Shown in pieces: positions 9,399 through 17,567 of a stretch of 57,402 nucleotides of DNA. Position numbers and translations under genes: made by a program. The stretch is from a virus. The stretch lies in the IMG/VR virus record IMGVR_UViG_3300033150_001005, positions 1-57,402 of that record, one strand, 5' to 3'. Each line of letters starts with the position of its first letter. Positions within the stretch are counted from its first letter, which is position 1. Below the pieces are notes generated by a model. It searched no databases. It was not told where the DNA came from and saw only the letters and a program-made list of their open reading frames with translations.

Positions 9399-9674
9399 TT
9401 AGTCCTTCAAAAGCAGGAAGTCTTTGAGTTTCTTCCTGGATTTGCGCTTGGCAGGAATGCTGGCGTAGATCCAGCTACAAATGTGTGCAGTGAGGGCATC
9501 CAGAAAGCCGTACTCCTCGCGCCGGGCACGATGCAGCGCGCCCAGTTCGCGCGGCGTGAGCGACCAGAATTCATCCGGGTCCTTTAACCCGAGTGAAATG
9601 CGCGCCGTGGCCCACAGGCTCAGCCAATCTGTTCGACCGGCTGAGCCTCGGGAGGGCGGGCATCCGCTTTGTCG
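9399..9674 (-). CDS. Tail assembly chaperone extension, probably made by -1 frameshift
   Basis: An open frame with no usable ATG, GTG or TTG, overlapping the end of the upstream chaperone gene and lying in its -1 frame. It is open from a TGA at 9675-9677 to the TAA at 9399. Its product contains LWATARISLGLKDPDEFWSL then TPRELGALHRARREEYGF, a motif typical of the second chaperone segment (lambda T-like or gp14-like) in siphophages. It sits exactly between the first chaperone and the tape measure, where lambda G/GT lies. No canonical slippery heptamer is evident in the ~55-base window where the shift must occur, so the mechanism is uncertain; a CTG start is an alternative. Confidence 0.65.
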   Translation of the reverse strand, partial: RQSGCPPSRGSAGRTDWLSLWATARISLGLKDPDEFWSLTPRELGALHRARREEYGFLDALTAHICSWIYASIPAKRKSRKKLKDFLLLKD

Positions 9675-10042
9675 TCAGCAGCCTCGGCACTGGCCCCAAT
9701 GATCGTGCCGAAGATCTCACCCAGCTTCTCCACGGTAAGCATTCCGGCGACATCTTCAAGCGTCAGATCATCATCGGGAATCCAGCGCCACGGCTTCTCG
9801 TCATCGTAGCGGCCTAGCGCGCACCAGACGAGGGCGGCAACATGGCGCGGCGAGATCCTGGAGAGCACATCCCCCACAAGATCAACGTCGGCCCCCTGCT
9901 TCATGAAGGACAACAGGGGCTTCAAGGCCGCAACCATGTTGACGCCCGTGGCTTCCTCAAACCGGAATTGCGCCAGCAGGTTATATTGAAGCTGGCGCTT
10001 CCGGTCCAGTTCTACTTCAAAGGTTCTTGCGGTAGGTCTCAT
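9620..10042 (-). CDS. Tail assembly chaperone, first frame
   Basis: 140 residues, acidic C-terminus (ASAEAADDKADARPPEAQPV). It lies after the tail tube genes and before the tape measure and overlaps the chaperone extension frame, the arrangement of lambda gpG/gpGT. FRFEEATGVNMVAALK and DLTLEDVAGMLTVEKLGEIF fit helical tail-chaperone proteins. Expected role: binds the tape measure and recruits tube subunits during tail assembly. It is not part of the mature virion in known systems. Confidence 0.72.
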   Translation of the reverse strand: MRPTARTFEVELDRKRQLQYNLLAQFRFEEATGVNMVAALKPLLSFMKQGADVDLVGDVLSRISPRHVAALVWCALGRYDDEKPWRWIPDDDLTLEDVAGMLTVEKLGEIFGTIIGASAEAADDKADARPPEAQPVEQIG

Positions 10043-10051
10043 CGGTCCTCA

Positions 10052-10459
10052 TTACGAGGTGCTGCGGCTGAGATCACCAGCAGGCCCGAACTCAGCAGTG
10101 CAGGTCAGCTTGTCGCCAACGCTGCCTGAAATCGGGTTGTAGCTGGTGAGTAGGGCTGTGCCACCGAAGGATGGATTCGTCGCGCTGGTGGCGCTCGACG
10201 TGGGCTTAATAGCGACAGTCGTTGTTGAGCCCACGAGGCTGAATAGCGTTGCATCGACCTTGCCGGATGCGAAATCCTGCGAGAATTCGATGCTCAGGCT
10301 CCAATTCTTCAGCCCCCCGAGGTTGATATGGGTGCTGTCGCCCATATTAGTATCTTCAACCGCGTCGGCCTCATAGGTTAGGTCGACACTGATGACGTGA
10401 TCCGAAAGATCAACGGAATTGATTTCGACGGACGCATCCGTCAGAACGAAAGTGGCCAC
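10052..10459 (-). CDS. Phage tail tube protein (second, smaller tube-like protein)
   Basis: 135 residues of alternating beta strands: MATFVLTDASVEINSVDLSD, then WSLSIEFSQDF and ATLFSLVGSTTTVAIKPTSSA. This matches the compact beta-barrel of siphophage major tail proteins, which form the hexameric tube rings. It ends 9 bases before the chaperone. A second tube-like gene precedes it, so which of the two forms the tube is not certain. Confidence 0.72.
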   Translation of the reverse strand: MATFVLTDASVEINSVDLSDHVISVDLTYEADAVEDTNMGDSTHINLGGLKNWSLSIEFSQDFASGKVDATLFSLVGSTTTVAIKPTSSATSATNPSFGGTALLTSYNPISGSVGDKLTCTAEFGPAGDLSRSTS

Positions 10460-10570
10460 TTTCTCACCTCCCCTGTCTCACGACAGTGCAGTTTTTAGTT
10501 GCCCTTCCGGGCCGGTGCGCCATTCCGGGCCGGCGCTGCCACACTTCACCAGCCGTCGCCGGTGAAACTC

Positions 10571-11296
10571 TTAACGAATCCCGAATACGACGACGAAAGT
10601 AAACGACGGACTGGAGCCGCCAATGGTGTAGCTCACCCGCCAATAGCTGTCGGAGATTGCGCCGGATGCGGACTTCCACTCGGCACCGACAGCCGATGCT
10701 TGCGAGAACGTGATGCGGTCTGTAGGAGAGCCGAACGAGGAATCCCCGTCGCTTTGAACAACAACATCAAGCGTGGGCGAGCCGCCGGAAGCCACGATCA
10801 CATGAAGTGCTGCATACGCCTTTTGGCTAGATGAGACATCACCCACATAGGTGATGGTCCCCGTCCCGCTGGTGGTTCGAGCCGTTGCGGGATGCAAAAC
10901 CACGCCGCGGACGATGCGCGCAGCGGCGGCACCACCAGACGCAGATAGCGCGAACATATCCCCGATGCTTGCCGCCGGCTCATAGTGCGCCATGAGGACC
11001 TGGCCGGTGTAAGCCACGTCGCCGTCACTGCCGTCCGTACATCCAATGCTGATGATTTTGGATGCTCCAACCCCGGAATATAGGACGTCGTCGATGTTGT
11101 CGTCGCCGCCCTCCCAGAGGCCATTCATGGAAGCCTCGAAAGCCTCCAGTCCCGGCGCCATCTTGTGCGTATCGCTGCCGAGCGTTGTTGCTTCGACAGC
11201 ATCAATGTTGATCCCGAGTGCAATCTCGGTAAGATTGGGACTCAGGTCGTAGCCGTCGTAATACATTTTTTGGTCTTTTACGATTAGCGTGCTCAT
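10571..11296 (-). CDS. Tail tube/major tail-like protein
   Basis: 241 residues. The N-terminal half has the tail-tube style (MYYDGYDLSPNLTEIALGIN, HKMAPGLEAFEASMNGLWEGG, GQVLMAHYEPAASIGDMFAL). The C-terminal half is beta-rich (TLDVVVQSDGDSSFGSPTD and YWRVSYTIGGSS), like an added Ig-like or accessory domain. It is in the expected major tail position. With the smaller tube-like gene downstream it may make a two-protein tube or a terminator plus tube pair. The ~110 bases after it (10460-10570) hold no gene; the RBS of the downstream gene (GGGGAGGTGAGA) is there. Confidence 0.7.
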   Translation of the reverse strand: MSTLIVKDQKMYYDGYDLSPNLTEIALGINIDAVEATTLGSDTHKMAPGLEAFEASMNGLWEGGDDNIDDVLYSGVGASKIISIGCTDGSDGDVAYTGQVLMAHYEPAASIGDMFALSASGGAAAARIVRGVVLHPATARTTSGTGTITYVGDVSSSQKAYAALHVIVASGGSPTLDVVVQSDGDSSFGSPTDRITFSQASAVGAEWKSASGAISDSYWRVSYTIGGSSPSFTFVVVFGIR

Positions 11297-11496
11297 CCCT
11301 CAAACTCCTCTCCGCAGTCCTTGCAACGATAGCGGACATGCCCCATCGTCGAGCCGGGAACCGGCTCCCGGTTGGTGTGCGGGCAAGCGTTTAGCCGGAC
11401 GCCTCCGGCCTCCAGCATCGCCAGAATGGTGTCGCATTGACTGCGAATCCCCATCACAGCCAACACAATTGCTTCGGTGTTCACTCCTTGTGCCAT
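11293..11496 (-). CDS. Small zinc-binding protein
   Basis: About 67 residues from the ATG at 11496 (MAQGVNTEAI), or 63 from a GTG at 11484 that overlaps the previous stop. The C-terminus holds CPHTN...CKDCGEEF, a plausible zinc site. It overlaps neighbours on both sides within the neck/tail block. Function unknown. Confidence 0.6.
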   Translation of the reverse strand: MAQGVNTEAIVLAVMGIRSQCDTILAMLEAGGVRLNACPHTNREPVPGSTMGHVRYRCKDCGEEFEG

Positions 11497-11876
11497 ATCC
11501 GGTATTGCTGCAACCATCCGAAGGCCTCGCCGGTGGCGTCATAGCCTCTGGCGTATTCGTTCTCGATGAACGCTCGTTGGATGGTCACCCCTCCGCTTGT
11601 TCCTGAGTAGTCCTGTAGTGCCCCCCGGACCTGTTCAATTACGTCCCGGGCACCGCTATTCGTGTCGTCCCACGCTTGCACTTGAACGACAGATGCCACA
11701 TCCCCGGTATCGCTGCCCATCGCGTGCACCCGCACAGTGCTGATCACCTGAAATGTCACCAGCGGAAACGTTGGATTTTGCGGCGCTTGCAACGGATAAA
11801 TCCTGGTCGAGACGAGATCCGTCAGCCCGCTATATGCGGCAAGCCGGGCATACACAGCCTTCTCGATGTCAGCCAT
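11481..11876 (-). CDS. Tail completion/terminator protein (DUF3168-type)
   Basis: 131 residues: MADIEKAVYARLAAYSGLTD, RIYPLQAPQNPTFPLVTFQV, VQVQAWDDTNSGARDVIEQV and FGWLQQYRIWH. This is the pattern of the DUF3168/gp17-like tail completion family, which caps the head-proximal end of the tail and joins it to the neck. Order gp6 connector, head closure, gp10-like, DUF3168, tube is classical, except for the glycan cassette inserted earlier. Confidence 0.85.
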   Translation of the reverse strand: MADIEKAVYARLAAYSGLTDLVSTRIYPLQAPQNPTFPLVTFQVISTVRVHAMGSDTGDVASVVQVQAWDDTNSGARDVIEQVRGALQDYSGTSGGVTIQRAFIENEYARGYDATGEAFGWLQQYRIWHKE

Positions 11877-12411
11877 TGATCTTCACCGGTGGCTTGGTCA
11901 GCGGGCGAACCCGCGAGCGGACCGCCTTTGCGATGGATGACTGAAGCGCATGGCGCACCGCAGATTGACCAGCGCCCGCCACCGATTCCACCGCCGGACG
12001 GAAAAACGGGCGCGCCGGCATATTTACGGTGCCGAATTCGATAAAGTGCCAGTGCGGCGCGATGTTCGGGTTGATGCCAGCGAGGGCCGAGGGTTGCCAC
12101 TTGTCGTGGAACGGATGCCGCGTATCGGCAAATGGCGAGCGCTCCAAGCTGCCCGTCTTCGGCTCCGTCACGCTGGCGATGTTGCGCTTGGTTTGGTCCC
12201 GTGCCATCACCGCCCAGCGATTGATGGCGTCCACAACGTCCTGAGAATATGGAACCCCGGTCAATGACCTCAGCTTCTCCGCCAGCTCTTTCTGTCCCTC
12301 AATACTGGTGGCCTTCCTGATGCCGCGTTTCCAGGCGCGATAATACTTCTGCTTCTCCGCACTGATTGCGGTTCCGCGCAAGCCACGTATTGTCCCTGTC
12401 CACGTCGGCAT
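11869..12411 (-). CDS. Neck protein, HK97 gp10-like
   Basis: 180 residues. Features of HK97 gp10-like neck/tail-completion proteins: a helical N-terminus (GQKELAEKLRSLTGVPYSQD), WAVMARDQTKRNIASVT, then PHWHFIEFGTVNMPARPFFR, the conserved HFIEFGT..MPARPFFRPA signature. The C-terminus is basic. Bounded by short overlaps with the DUF3168 gene and the head-closure gene. Confidence 0.85.
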   Translation of the reverse strand: MPTWTGTIRGLRGTAISAEKQKYYRAWKRGIRKATSIEGQKELAEKLRSLTGVPYSQDVVDAINRWAVMARDQTKRNIASVTEPKTGSLERSPFADTRHPFHDKWQPSALAGINPNIAPHWHFIEFGTVNMPARPFFRPAVESVAGAGQSAVRHALQSSIAKAVRSRVRPLTKPPVKING

Positions 12412-12737
12412 CAGGCTTGCCTCTCAACACAGTAGAGCCGCAGTTCACCTTCCCTTCGGCGAGAGTCGTCAACGGCCTCAATGTCGAACGTTTTGCTCTT
12501 CCATACCGCCCGCATCTTCGGCGTGACGCCGGAGCGGTAGCGCATCCGGATTCGCCAATTCAGCATTGAGTTGATGCTCGTGCGGTCTAATAGCTCGGTG
12601 CCCCGCAGGAATGTAACCTGAGCCGGAACCGACGAGTACAGCGTGCTCCAAGTGCTCGTGACCTCACCGGTAGCCCCCTGGCTTTCGGTCGGCTTCTCAA
12701 TGTCCACGTGCTCAGATAGGAATGCTGCGAGATTCAT
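12411..12737 (-). CDS. Head closure protein (SPP1 gp16-like head-tail joining)
   Basis: 108 residues: HVDIEKPTESQGATGEVTST, WSTLYSSVPAQVTFLRGTEL, WRIRMRYRSGVTPKMRAVWK, FDIEAVDDSRRREGELRLYC. This is the Phage_H_T_join pattern. It seals the DNA-filled head and docks the tail. In most HK97-like phages it directly follows the gp6/gp8-like connector; here nine glycan-type genes separate them. Confidence 0.87.
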   Translation of the reverse strand: MNLAAFLSEHVDIEKPTESQGATGEVTSTWSTLYSSVPAQVTFLRGTELLDRTSINSMLNWRIRMRYRSGVTPKMRAVWKSKTFDIEAVDDSRRREGELRLYCVERQA

Positions 12738-13597
12738 GCCACTCCAAACAAATCAAGCCCGGCGAATTTGCTTCGCCCATGCTCCGCTACCAATCGGCGC
12801 ACCTCCGCTTCCTGCCAAGGCTCTCGGTCAACATGCAGATGGCGTAGCAGCTCGAGGTACGGCTGCCACCAGTCCAGCGGCACCGGCGCTGTCCGCAGTC
12901 CTGTTTCATCCGGCGCCATTGAGTACAGCCGATCAATCAGCCCCACATCGCGGTCTGGCCACCGAAGCCGCTCATTGACCTTGTAGAGCGCGTGCTTGGC
13001 GACCAGCCGCCGGCGGCTCACGAATTGCAAATGCATCAGCCCGCCATCACGCCCCCGAACCGGAATTGCCGCAATCCGCGAGCCGAACGGCGCACGGGCA
13101 TGATGATCATAGCCCTCATGGGTGCGCCAACAGACCTTCCCGTCATCCCGGAACGCAACGCAGCATCGCTGCTGAAACTGGATGCCGAACGCGCTGGGGT
13201 CTGACCGATACTGGTCAATACTGCCCCACAAGCACGGCAGGGGCGTCACCAGTACGCCGGCGGGCGTTAGCTCTTCGATCCAACGGCGTACCCGTGGTAA
13301 GAGGTTGCCCGTCAACACCTCATCGGCGTCGATGGTCGCAATGTGCGTAGCGCCCGCAGATCGGGCCGTCTCCAGAAGGCGCTGCCGATGGGCCATCTCG
13401 TGCCAAACAGGATCATTCTCCTCGATGATCTGAACTCGCCCTGTTTCCTTGGCAATCTCGGCGAGAATCGCTGCCGTCTTATCGGTCGAGCAATGGTTCA
13501 GCACCACCGCCGCGTCGCACCACATCAGTAGCGCCCGCAACGACAATCCCAGCACCCAGTCCTCGTTGCGGACCGGCATGACCGCTACCAGCTTCAT
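12734..13597 (-). CDS. Family 2-type glycosyltransferase
   Basis: 287 residues, GT-A fold. N-terminus KLVAVMPVRNEDWVLGLSLR and AVVLNHCSTDKTAAILAEIA is a nucleotide-sugar binding start; THIATIDADEVL supplies the metal-binding DxD; a QRCCVAFRDDGKVCWRTHEG region follows. It probably transfers a sugar from a nucleotide-sugar donor. No membrane segment, so cytoplasmic. It overlaps the head-closure start by four bases, so it is co-translated with virion genes. Substrate unknown: capsid or tail protein, a glycan intermediate or DNA are all possible. Confidence 0.85.
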   Translation of the reverse strand: MKLVAVMPVRNEDWVLGLSLRALLMWCDAAVVLNHCSTDKTAAILAEIAKETGRVQIIEENDPVWHEMAHRQRLLETARSAGATHIATIDADEVLTGNLLPRVRRWIEELTPAGVLVTPLPCLWGSIDQYRSDPSAFGIQFQQRCCVAFRDDGKVCWRTHEGYDHHARAPFGSRIAAIPVRGRDGGLMHLQFVSRRRLVAKHALYKVNERLRWPDRDVGLIDRLYSMAPDETGLRTAPVPLDWWQPYLELLRHLHVDREPWQEAEVRRLVAEHGRSKFAGLDLFGVA

Positions 13598-14106
13598 GCG
13601 AGATATTTACGGTTTCCATCCCTGGGTGCTAGCTTGCGCGCCCACCCCTGCCAGTCAAAACGTTGCGGGTCCAATCCCAAAAGTCGAATGATCCACGCTA
13701 GATATTCCGCCCCCTCTTCGGCCAGCCCTTCGTAACTGACGAATTGGACGGGCCCCCTCCAGGCCGCCAGATCCGCCCACATCTGCTCCGATGCTCGCCG
13801 GCGATCAGCGCGACTTGGATCAACGTCAAAGAATCCGCGCCGCACATTTGACCGCGTTGAACATGTCCGGTCCCGCATCGCCACGAGGACCGGCGCCGTC
13901 TTGTCGGTGATGCTTCGGCAGTCGCTGTATTCTCTGCCGGGCTCCCCGTATTCGATCAGCCGCAAGTAGGGCGACCCCCGCCAGTCAACCGGATAACTCT
14001 GATGCAAGACGCGCGAGATGTCCGGATGGTAGCCCAGGGTCCAAGTCAACCATTGGCTGCCGCTGCCCTCGTGTCCGAGTACGCAGACGACCTCAATACG
14101 CCCCAT
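13594..14106 (-). CDS. Sulfotransferase-like P-loop protein
   Basis: About 170 residues from MGRIEVVCVLGHEGSGSQWL. The GHEGSGSQWLTWTL segment is a PAPS-type 5'-phosphosulfate loop (P-loop variant, GxxGSGS), and SYEGLAEEGAEYLAWIIRLL plus LDPQRFDWQGWARK fit the C-terminal half of small sulfotransferases. VLVAMRDRTCSTRSN could be the 3'-phosphate binding segment. Could also be a divergent nucleotide kinase. The start overlaps the upstream gene by 14 bases. Confidence 0.6.
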   Translation of the reverse strand: MGRIEVVCVLGHEGSGSQWLTWTLGYHPDISRVLHQSYPVDWRGSPYLRLIEYGEPGREYSDCRSITDKTAPVLVAMRDRTCSTRSNVRRGFFDVDPSRADRRRASEQMWADLAAWRGPVQFVSYEGLAEEGAEYLAWIIRLLGLDPQRFDWQGWARKLAPRDGNRKYLA

Positions 14107-14761
14107 CAACAATGAGCAATGTATCCGCCGTCTCACCGCCGCGATAGGCGATGATCTTTGGCGGGTCGGTCAGCTTCCACCCGTGCCGCCACACCAGCAC
14201 CCCGAGCGCCGTCTGATCATGCCGGTGCCCCCGGACCCGCGGATCATTACTTGCTTCCCCGTTGCGATTGGTCCATGGGCCGCGAAACGCCGTACCGTCC
14301 ATCGCAAGCTGGAACCACTCGCGGAATAGCCCCATAGCATCAGGATCAGCGAGGTTCAGCCCGAACGCAGTGGCAACCGGATGGGGAATCCCCCAGCTTT
14401 GCTCCCTTGTAATCCCTAGCGGCTTTAAGGCGCTGTCCGCGCACCATTCGCCGGTGGTGAAGCCGTTGTTCGAGACCCAGTAGCCATTGCGTTCAATGCA
14501 CTCAAATAGTGGATCGAGCGGCCTGGCTGGCAACACGGAAGCATCGGCCCATAGCACTACGCTCGCACCGCGCCTCCAGGCATCCGCGATAGCAAATGCC
14601 TTGAAAGCATAGGGTGTTTCCTGGTGCGATGGGCTGCCTGGCGGCCATTGGTCGCGGAAGAACGCCCGCATTCCGTCGAAACCTACAGCATCCAGCGCCC
14701 GGCGTAAGCGCTCCTGCCCGCGCACAAAACGCCCCGTCGCCACATTTACGACAGCTCTCAT
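14093..14761 (-). CDS. GT-A-like glycosyltransferase
   Basis: 222 residues. YAFKAFAIADAWRRGASVVL followed by WADASVLPARPLDPLF looks like the donor-binding core with a DxS in place of DxD. The end, HRHDQTALGVLVWRHGWKL, resembles the catalytic/aspartate-Gln segment of GT8-like or DUF-type glycosyltransferases that act on small glycans. No transmembrane segment. Assignment is by motif style and by its neighbours, which are all sugar- or methyl-transfer genes. Confidence 0.6.
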   Translation of the reverse strand: MRAVVNVATGRFVRGQERLRRALDAVGFDGMRAFFRDQWPPGSPSHQETPYAFKAFAIADAWRRGASVVLWADASVLPARPLDPLFECIERNGYWVSNNGFTTGEWCADSALKPLGITREQSWGIPHPVATAFGLNLADPDAMGLFREWFQLAMDGTAFRGPWTNRNGEASNDPRVRGHRHDQTALGVLVWRHGWKLTDPPKIIAYRGGETADTLLIVDGAY

Positions 14762-15339
14762 TGCCCCAGAATCAAATTTGTGCTATTGACGTCCAGCACG
14801 CGGTAGTCATACTTCCGCGCCCGCTCCGTGGCCTCGACAATGCGGTTATCATGCTCGACACAGATCAGCGACGGCTGCGCATGCGCCAGCAGGACAAACA
14901 ACAAGTCAACGGATGTGCCTTCCGTGTCGATATTGACAAAATCCGCGCCGCCGAATTGGTTCAGGATGTCGCCCCACGTTACCGTCGGACAATAGAACTG
15001 CCCCGTGTACTTCGTCGCCTTGCGCCAGGTCTCGTAATGATCCGGCTGCGACGTGCTAACGGCGTCGGGCGTGTTATAAAAGTAGATCAGTCCACGATCA
15101 ATCGCCAGCGCCGCATGGATCAACGTCATCTTCGGGTTGGCACCGTGGGTTTTCAGCAGCCCCAACATTCCCTCCAATGAGGGTTCCAGCAGCAGCCCCG
15201 ACCATCCGCGCTCCGCCAGCGCATACGTGTTCGAGAATGTCTTCCCGTCCCAAGCCCCCACGTCGATGAAGCGACCATCCGTCTTATCCCCGAAATACTG
15301 GAGAATCACTGCCTCCTCGCCAAACTGCGAGTACATCAA
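14758..15339 (-). CDS. FkbM-family methyltransferase
   Basis: 193 residues. SQFGEEAVILQYFG, GRFIDVGAWDGKTFSNTYAL (SAM-binding motif I, DVGAxDG), GLLLEPS, then ADFVNIDTEGTSVDLLFVLL (NIDTEG is the FkbM hallmark) and LICVEHDNR. FkbM enzymes commonly O-methylate sugars in glycan clusters. Four-base overlaps on both sides. Likely substrate: a sugar laid down by the neighbouring glycosyltransferases (inference). Confidence 0.9.
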   Translation of the reverse strand: MMYSQFGEEAVILQYFGDKTDGRFIDVGAWDGKTFSNTYALAERGWSGLLLEPSLEGMLGLLKTHGANPKMTLIHAALAIDRGLIYFYNTPDAVSTSQPDHYETWRKATKYTGQFYCPTVTWGDILNQFGGADFVNIDTEGTSVDLLFVLLAHAQPSLICVEHDNRIVEATERARKYDYRVLDVNSTNLILGQ

Positions 15340-16043
15340 GCCTCCTTCTCTAACGGGAGCATCTGCGCCATTTGCCGCCGGGCATTCACAAAGTCCAGCC
15401 GTGGATCGGGCTGATGGTTCGGCGGCTCAAACGCTCCGCGCCAGCACACACACAGCATGTGCGGCGTGTTGTAGACGCGGAACCGGAAGCCGCAGTCAAT
15501 CAGGTACTTAGCGGCCTTCCATGTCGGGCTTGCACTGAAATCGTGAATCACCACGGCTCCCGGCGTCAGCAACAGCCGCTCGGCCCCGATCGCGTCATTC
15601 AGCGGTGCCGGCGGCTCATGATCGCCGTCAATCACCACGCCGCAGAATTGTTTCCGCTCAACCGTGTCGAAGAATTCCTCGGACGTCCCCGCGAAGAGCG
15701 AAACATCCTCCAGCACGTTCACGTTAGCCAGATTCTCCTCGGTGCGCGCCCGGAACTTATGGTCCGCGTACATCGGATCTACCGCTACAACCGCGTCGCT
15801 CGCCGCTGCGAGATGAGCCGCCGTCCAGCCTGTATGACCGCCAATGTCCAGCCAAGTCCCCCAGAGCTGCGAGGCAATGTGATACAGGATCGCCGCTTCA
15901 TCATGCGTGAAAAAGCCGCAATCGGGAAAATGTTCCCGGTCGCTGATCACGTCATGCCCGCGCGAATGGGGCATTGGGCGCGAGATCGTATGCCTGAAGA
16001 ACGGTTGGAGATCCGGCGCATTCAGGTTCGAGCGATAGATCAT
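15336..16043 (-). CDS. Class I SAM-dependent methyltransferase
   Basis: About 235 residues from MIYRSNLNAP; the ATG overlaps the stop of the sulfotransferase-like gene (ATGA). WGTWLDIGGHTGWTAAHLAA is motif I, DAVVAVDPMY motif II, CGVVIDGDHEPPAPLNDAIG and LTPGAVVIHDF complete a Methyltransf_24-like core. The IDGDH...HDF pattern is common in sugar O-methyltransferases that bind a metal. Cytoplasmic. Probably modifies the same glycan as the FkbM enzyme. Confidence 0.85.
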   Translation of the reverse strand: MIYRSNLNAPDLQPFFRHTISRPMPHSRGHDVISDREHFPDCGFFTHDEAAILYHIASQLWGTWLDIGGHTGWTAAHLAAASDAVVAVDPMYADHKFRARTEENLANVNVLEDVSLFAGTSEEFFDTVERKQFCGVVIDGDHEPPAPLNDAIGAERLLLTPGAVVIHDFSASPTWKAAKYLIDCGFRFRVYNTPHMLCVCWRGAFEPPNHQPDPRLDFVNARRQMAQMLPLEKEA

Positions 16044-16621
16044 GCGTTGTATCCCAGCAGCCCGAAGTCCTGCCAAGAGTGCCGGCGCACCGCTGTCCGG
16101 AACTCCGCGCCAAAATCGTAGTCTGTCCGGTGAATCGTCGCGCCAACAATTGGCAACGGGTGCCACTTGCAAACGAAAGGCAATGCCTGAAGATCCGCCT
16201 TAAGCCGTTCGTATCCAATGAGTTGTATCTGCTCATAGGGCACCGTCGCCCGCTGAAGCGTCGTAGTCAGCGGCGCCCAATTGGCCCTGTCGCTGTGCTC
16301 CGCGCACCAGTCCACGAATTCCGCCGGCGTCATATCCGCCCTCATGCCCTGCTGCGCCCACCCCCGCCCCTCATCCGTGTTGGCAAGGTAACCGGTGCTC
16401 CAAAATTCCTGTTTCATCAACCGGTAAAGGCTCGCTAGCCGAGAGTAGGGGTTCCGGACAACGGCAAATACCAACTTCTTGCGATACCCTGGCGGAATCT
16501 CAACGGAGTGATGATCACCGCCCGGATTGACCCCGGAGTAATAGTCCCGCAACCAGTGATCAATCGCCCGGCTCGCTGTCCGCGGCATCGCCAGGAACAC
16601 ATACTCCGGCCCGATCACCAT
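16040..16621 (-). CDS. Sulfotransferase family protein
   Basis: 193 residues. YVFLAMPRTASRAIDHWL is the 5'-phosphosulfate-binding loop (PRTASR) and KLVFAVVRNPYSRLASLYRL the 3'-phosphate-binding motif (RNPYSRxxS), both at the right spacing for the PAPS-dependent carbohydrate sulfotransferase family (Sulfotransfer_2). It would transfer sulfate from PAPS to a hydroxyl, usually of a sugar. Phage-encoded sulfotransferases are rare. Confidence 0.83.
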   Translation of the reverse strand: MVIGPEYVFLAMPRTASRAIDHWLRDYYSGVNPGGDHHSVEIPPGYRKKLVFAVVRNPYSRLASLYRLMKQEFWSTGYLANTDEGRGWAQQGMRADMTPAEFVDWCAEHSDRANWAPLTTTLQRATVPYEQIQLIGYERLKADLQALPFVCKWHPLPIVGATIHRTDYDFGAEFRTAVRRHSWQDFGLLGYNA

Positions 16622-16626
16622 GTGCG

Positions 16627-16902
16627 TCAGAGCAGATATGCCGCCAACCCGCCGCGCCCACTAAGCGTATCCGGCGCCTTTGCTGGTCCCCACCCGAGCT
16701 GACGGCGGTTCCAGGGAAAGTCTTCAGTCTTCCCGCACACCCGGCAGGTCCGCGCTAGATACTTTGGAACCAACCCACCATCCGGAGTGTAAACTCTGTG
16801 CCACACCCACATGTGGTCATCGTGCATCCGCCAGTCTGCACAATGGCCACGGTGACAAGCTTGCGCCATCCAGAAAAAGAACAGAGTCAGCGCCTTTCTC
16901 AT
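16627..16902 (-). CDS. Small exported(?) protein with zinc site
   Basis: 91 residues. The hydrophobic N-terminus (MRKALTLFFFWMAQACHRGHC) could be a signal peptide, and CRVCGKTEDFPW with upstream Cys/His suggests a zinc site or disulfides. It lies between two transferase genes with gaps of only 5-8 bases. No family recognised. Confidence 0.55.
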   Translation of the reverse strand: MRKALTLFFFWMAQACHRGHCADWRMHDDHMWVWHRVYTPDGGLVPKYLARTCRVCGKTEDFPWNRRQLGWGPAKAPDTLSGRGGLAAYLL

Positions 16903-16910
16903 TGATTTCC

Positions 16911-17567
16911 TTATACCCCAATCGGCTCATGCCCGGGAAACCCGGCTTGCTTGCGGTCCATGAATAGATTGCGGTGCGCTCGAAGCGTCCAGTTCTTGTC
17001 TTTCAGGTGCTCCGGCTCCGGCTCATGCTCTCGCACCCAGTGCCGGTGATAATGGGTCAGATCCGGGCGTTGCCACAGTACACCGAGCGCCTTGGCGACC
17101 TCGTATAGCTCCTCATCCACATACATGTGCCACCAGCCAGGCCAGAACGGTCCTTCGCCGCCATACATCCGCTGGCAGAATTCCAGTCCAAGCCACGGGG
17201 AGCCGCAGACGTGCTCCGAGTAGACGTGCTGCCCGCTGCCCCATCGGTCCCCCGTGGGCTGCATCACGCCAAACGTTCCGCTGAAATGCTTGGTACACTC
17301 CTCGGCAATCTCCAGCGGTGCCCTCTGGTCCGGTTCGATATCATCGCCACCCGTGACAATCCACGTCACATCGGCATCTGCGTAGCGGACCTCCCGGCAT
17401 AGTGCGTTAACAGCCTTCGCATAGCCCGGATATTCGCCCACGAGAACCAGCTCCGCCGGGATTTCGTCTGTATCCCGCCAGACGGCGATCCGATAGCCTT
17501 TCTCCCTCCATAGTGGGATTGTGCCGCCATTAGGCCGGGCGGATGGGACAGCAAGCCAGACGCTCAT
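16911..17567 (-). CDS. Probable glycosyltransferase
   Basis: 218 residues from MSVWLAVPSARPNGGTIPLW; the ATG overlaps the stop of the upstream glycosyltransferase. VWLAVPSARPNG, YPGYAKAVNALCREVRYADA and VTWIVTGGDDIEPDQ give a GT-A-type nucleotide-sugar site with a GGDD metal motif. The part after residue 120 is rich in Trp, Tyr and His (GEGPFWPGWWHMYVDEELYE). Substrate unknown. Confidence 0.68.
   Translation of the reverse strand: MSVWLAVPSARPNGGTIPLWREKGYRIAVWRDTDEIPAELVLVGEYPGYAKAVNALCREVRYADADVTWIVTGGDDIEPDQRAPLEIAEECTKHFSGTFGVMQPTGDRWGSGQHVYSEHVCGSPWLGLEFCQRMYGGEGPFWPGWWHMYVDEELYEVAKALGVLWQRPDLTHYHRHWVREHEPEPEHLKDKNWTLRAHRNLFMDRKQAGFPGHEPIGV

Noticed and set aside
11300-11542. 80-codon minus-strand frame overlapping the zinc-binding small gene
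   Set aside because: Alternate frame of the same DNA; lacks the Cys pattern and the coupling of the chosen frame.
15372-16121. 249-codon plus-strand open frame
   Set aside because: Antisense to the class I methyltransferase, whose motifs are unmistakable.
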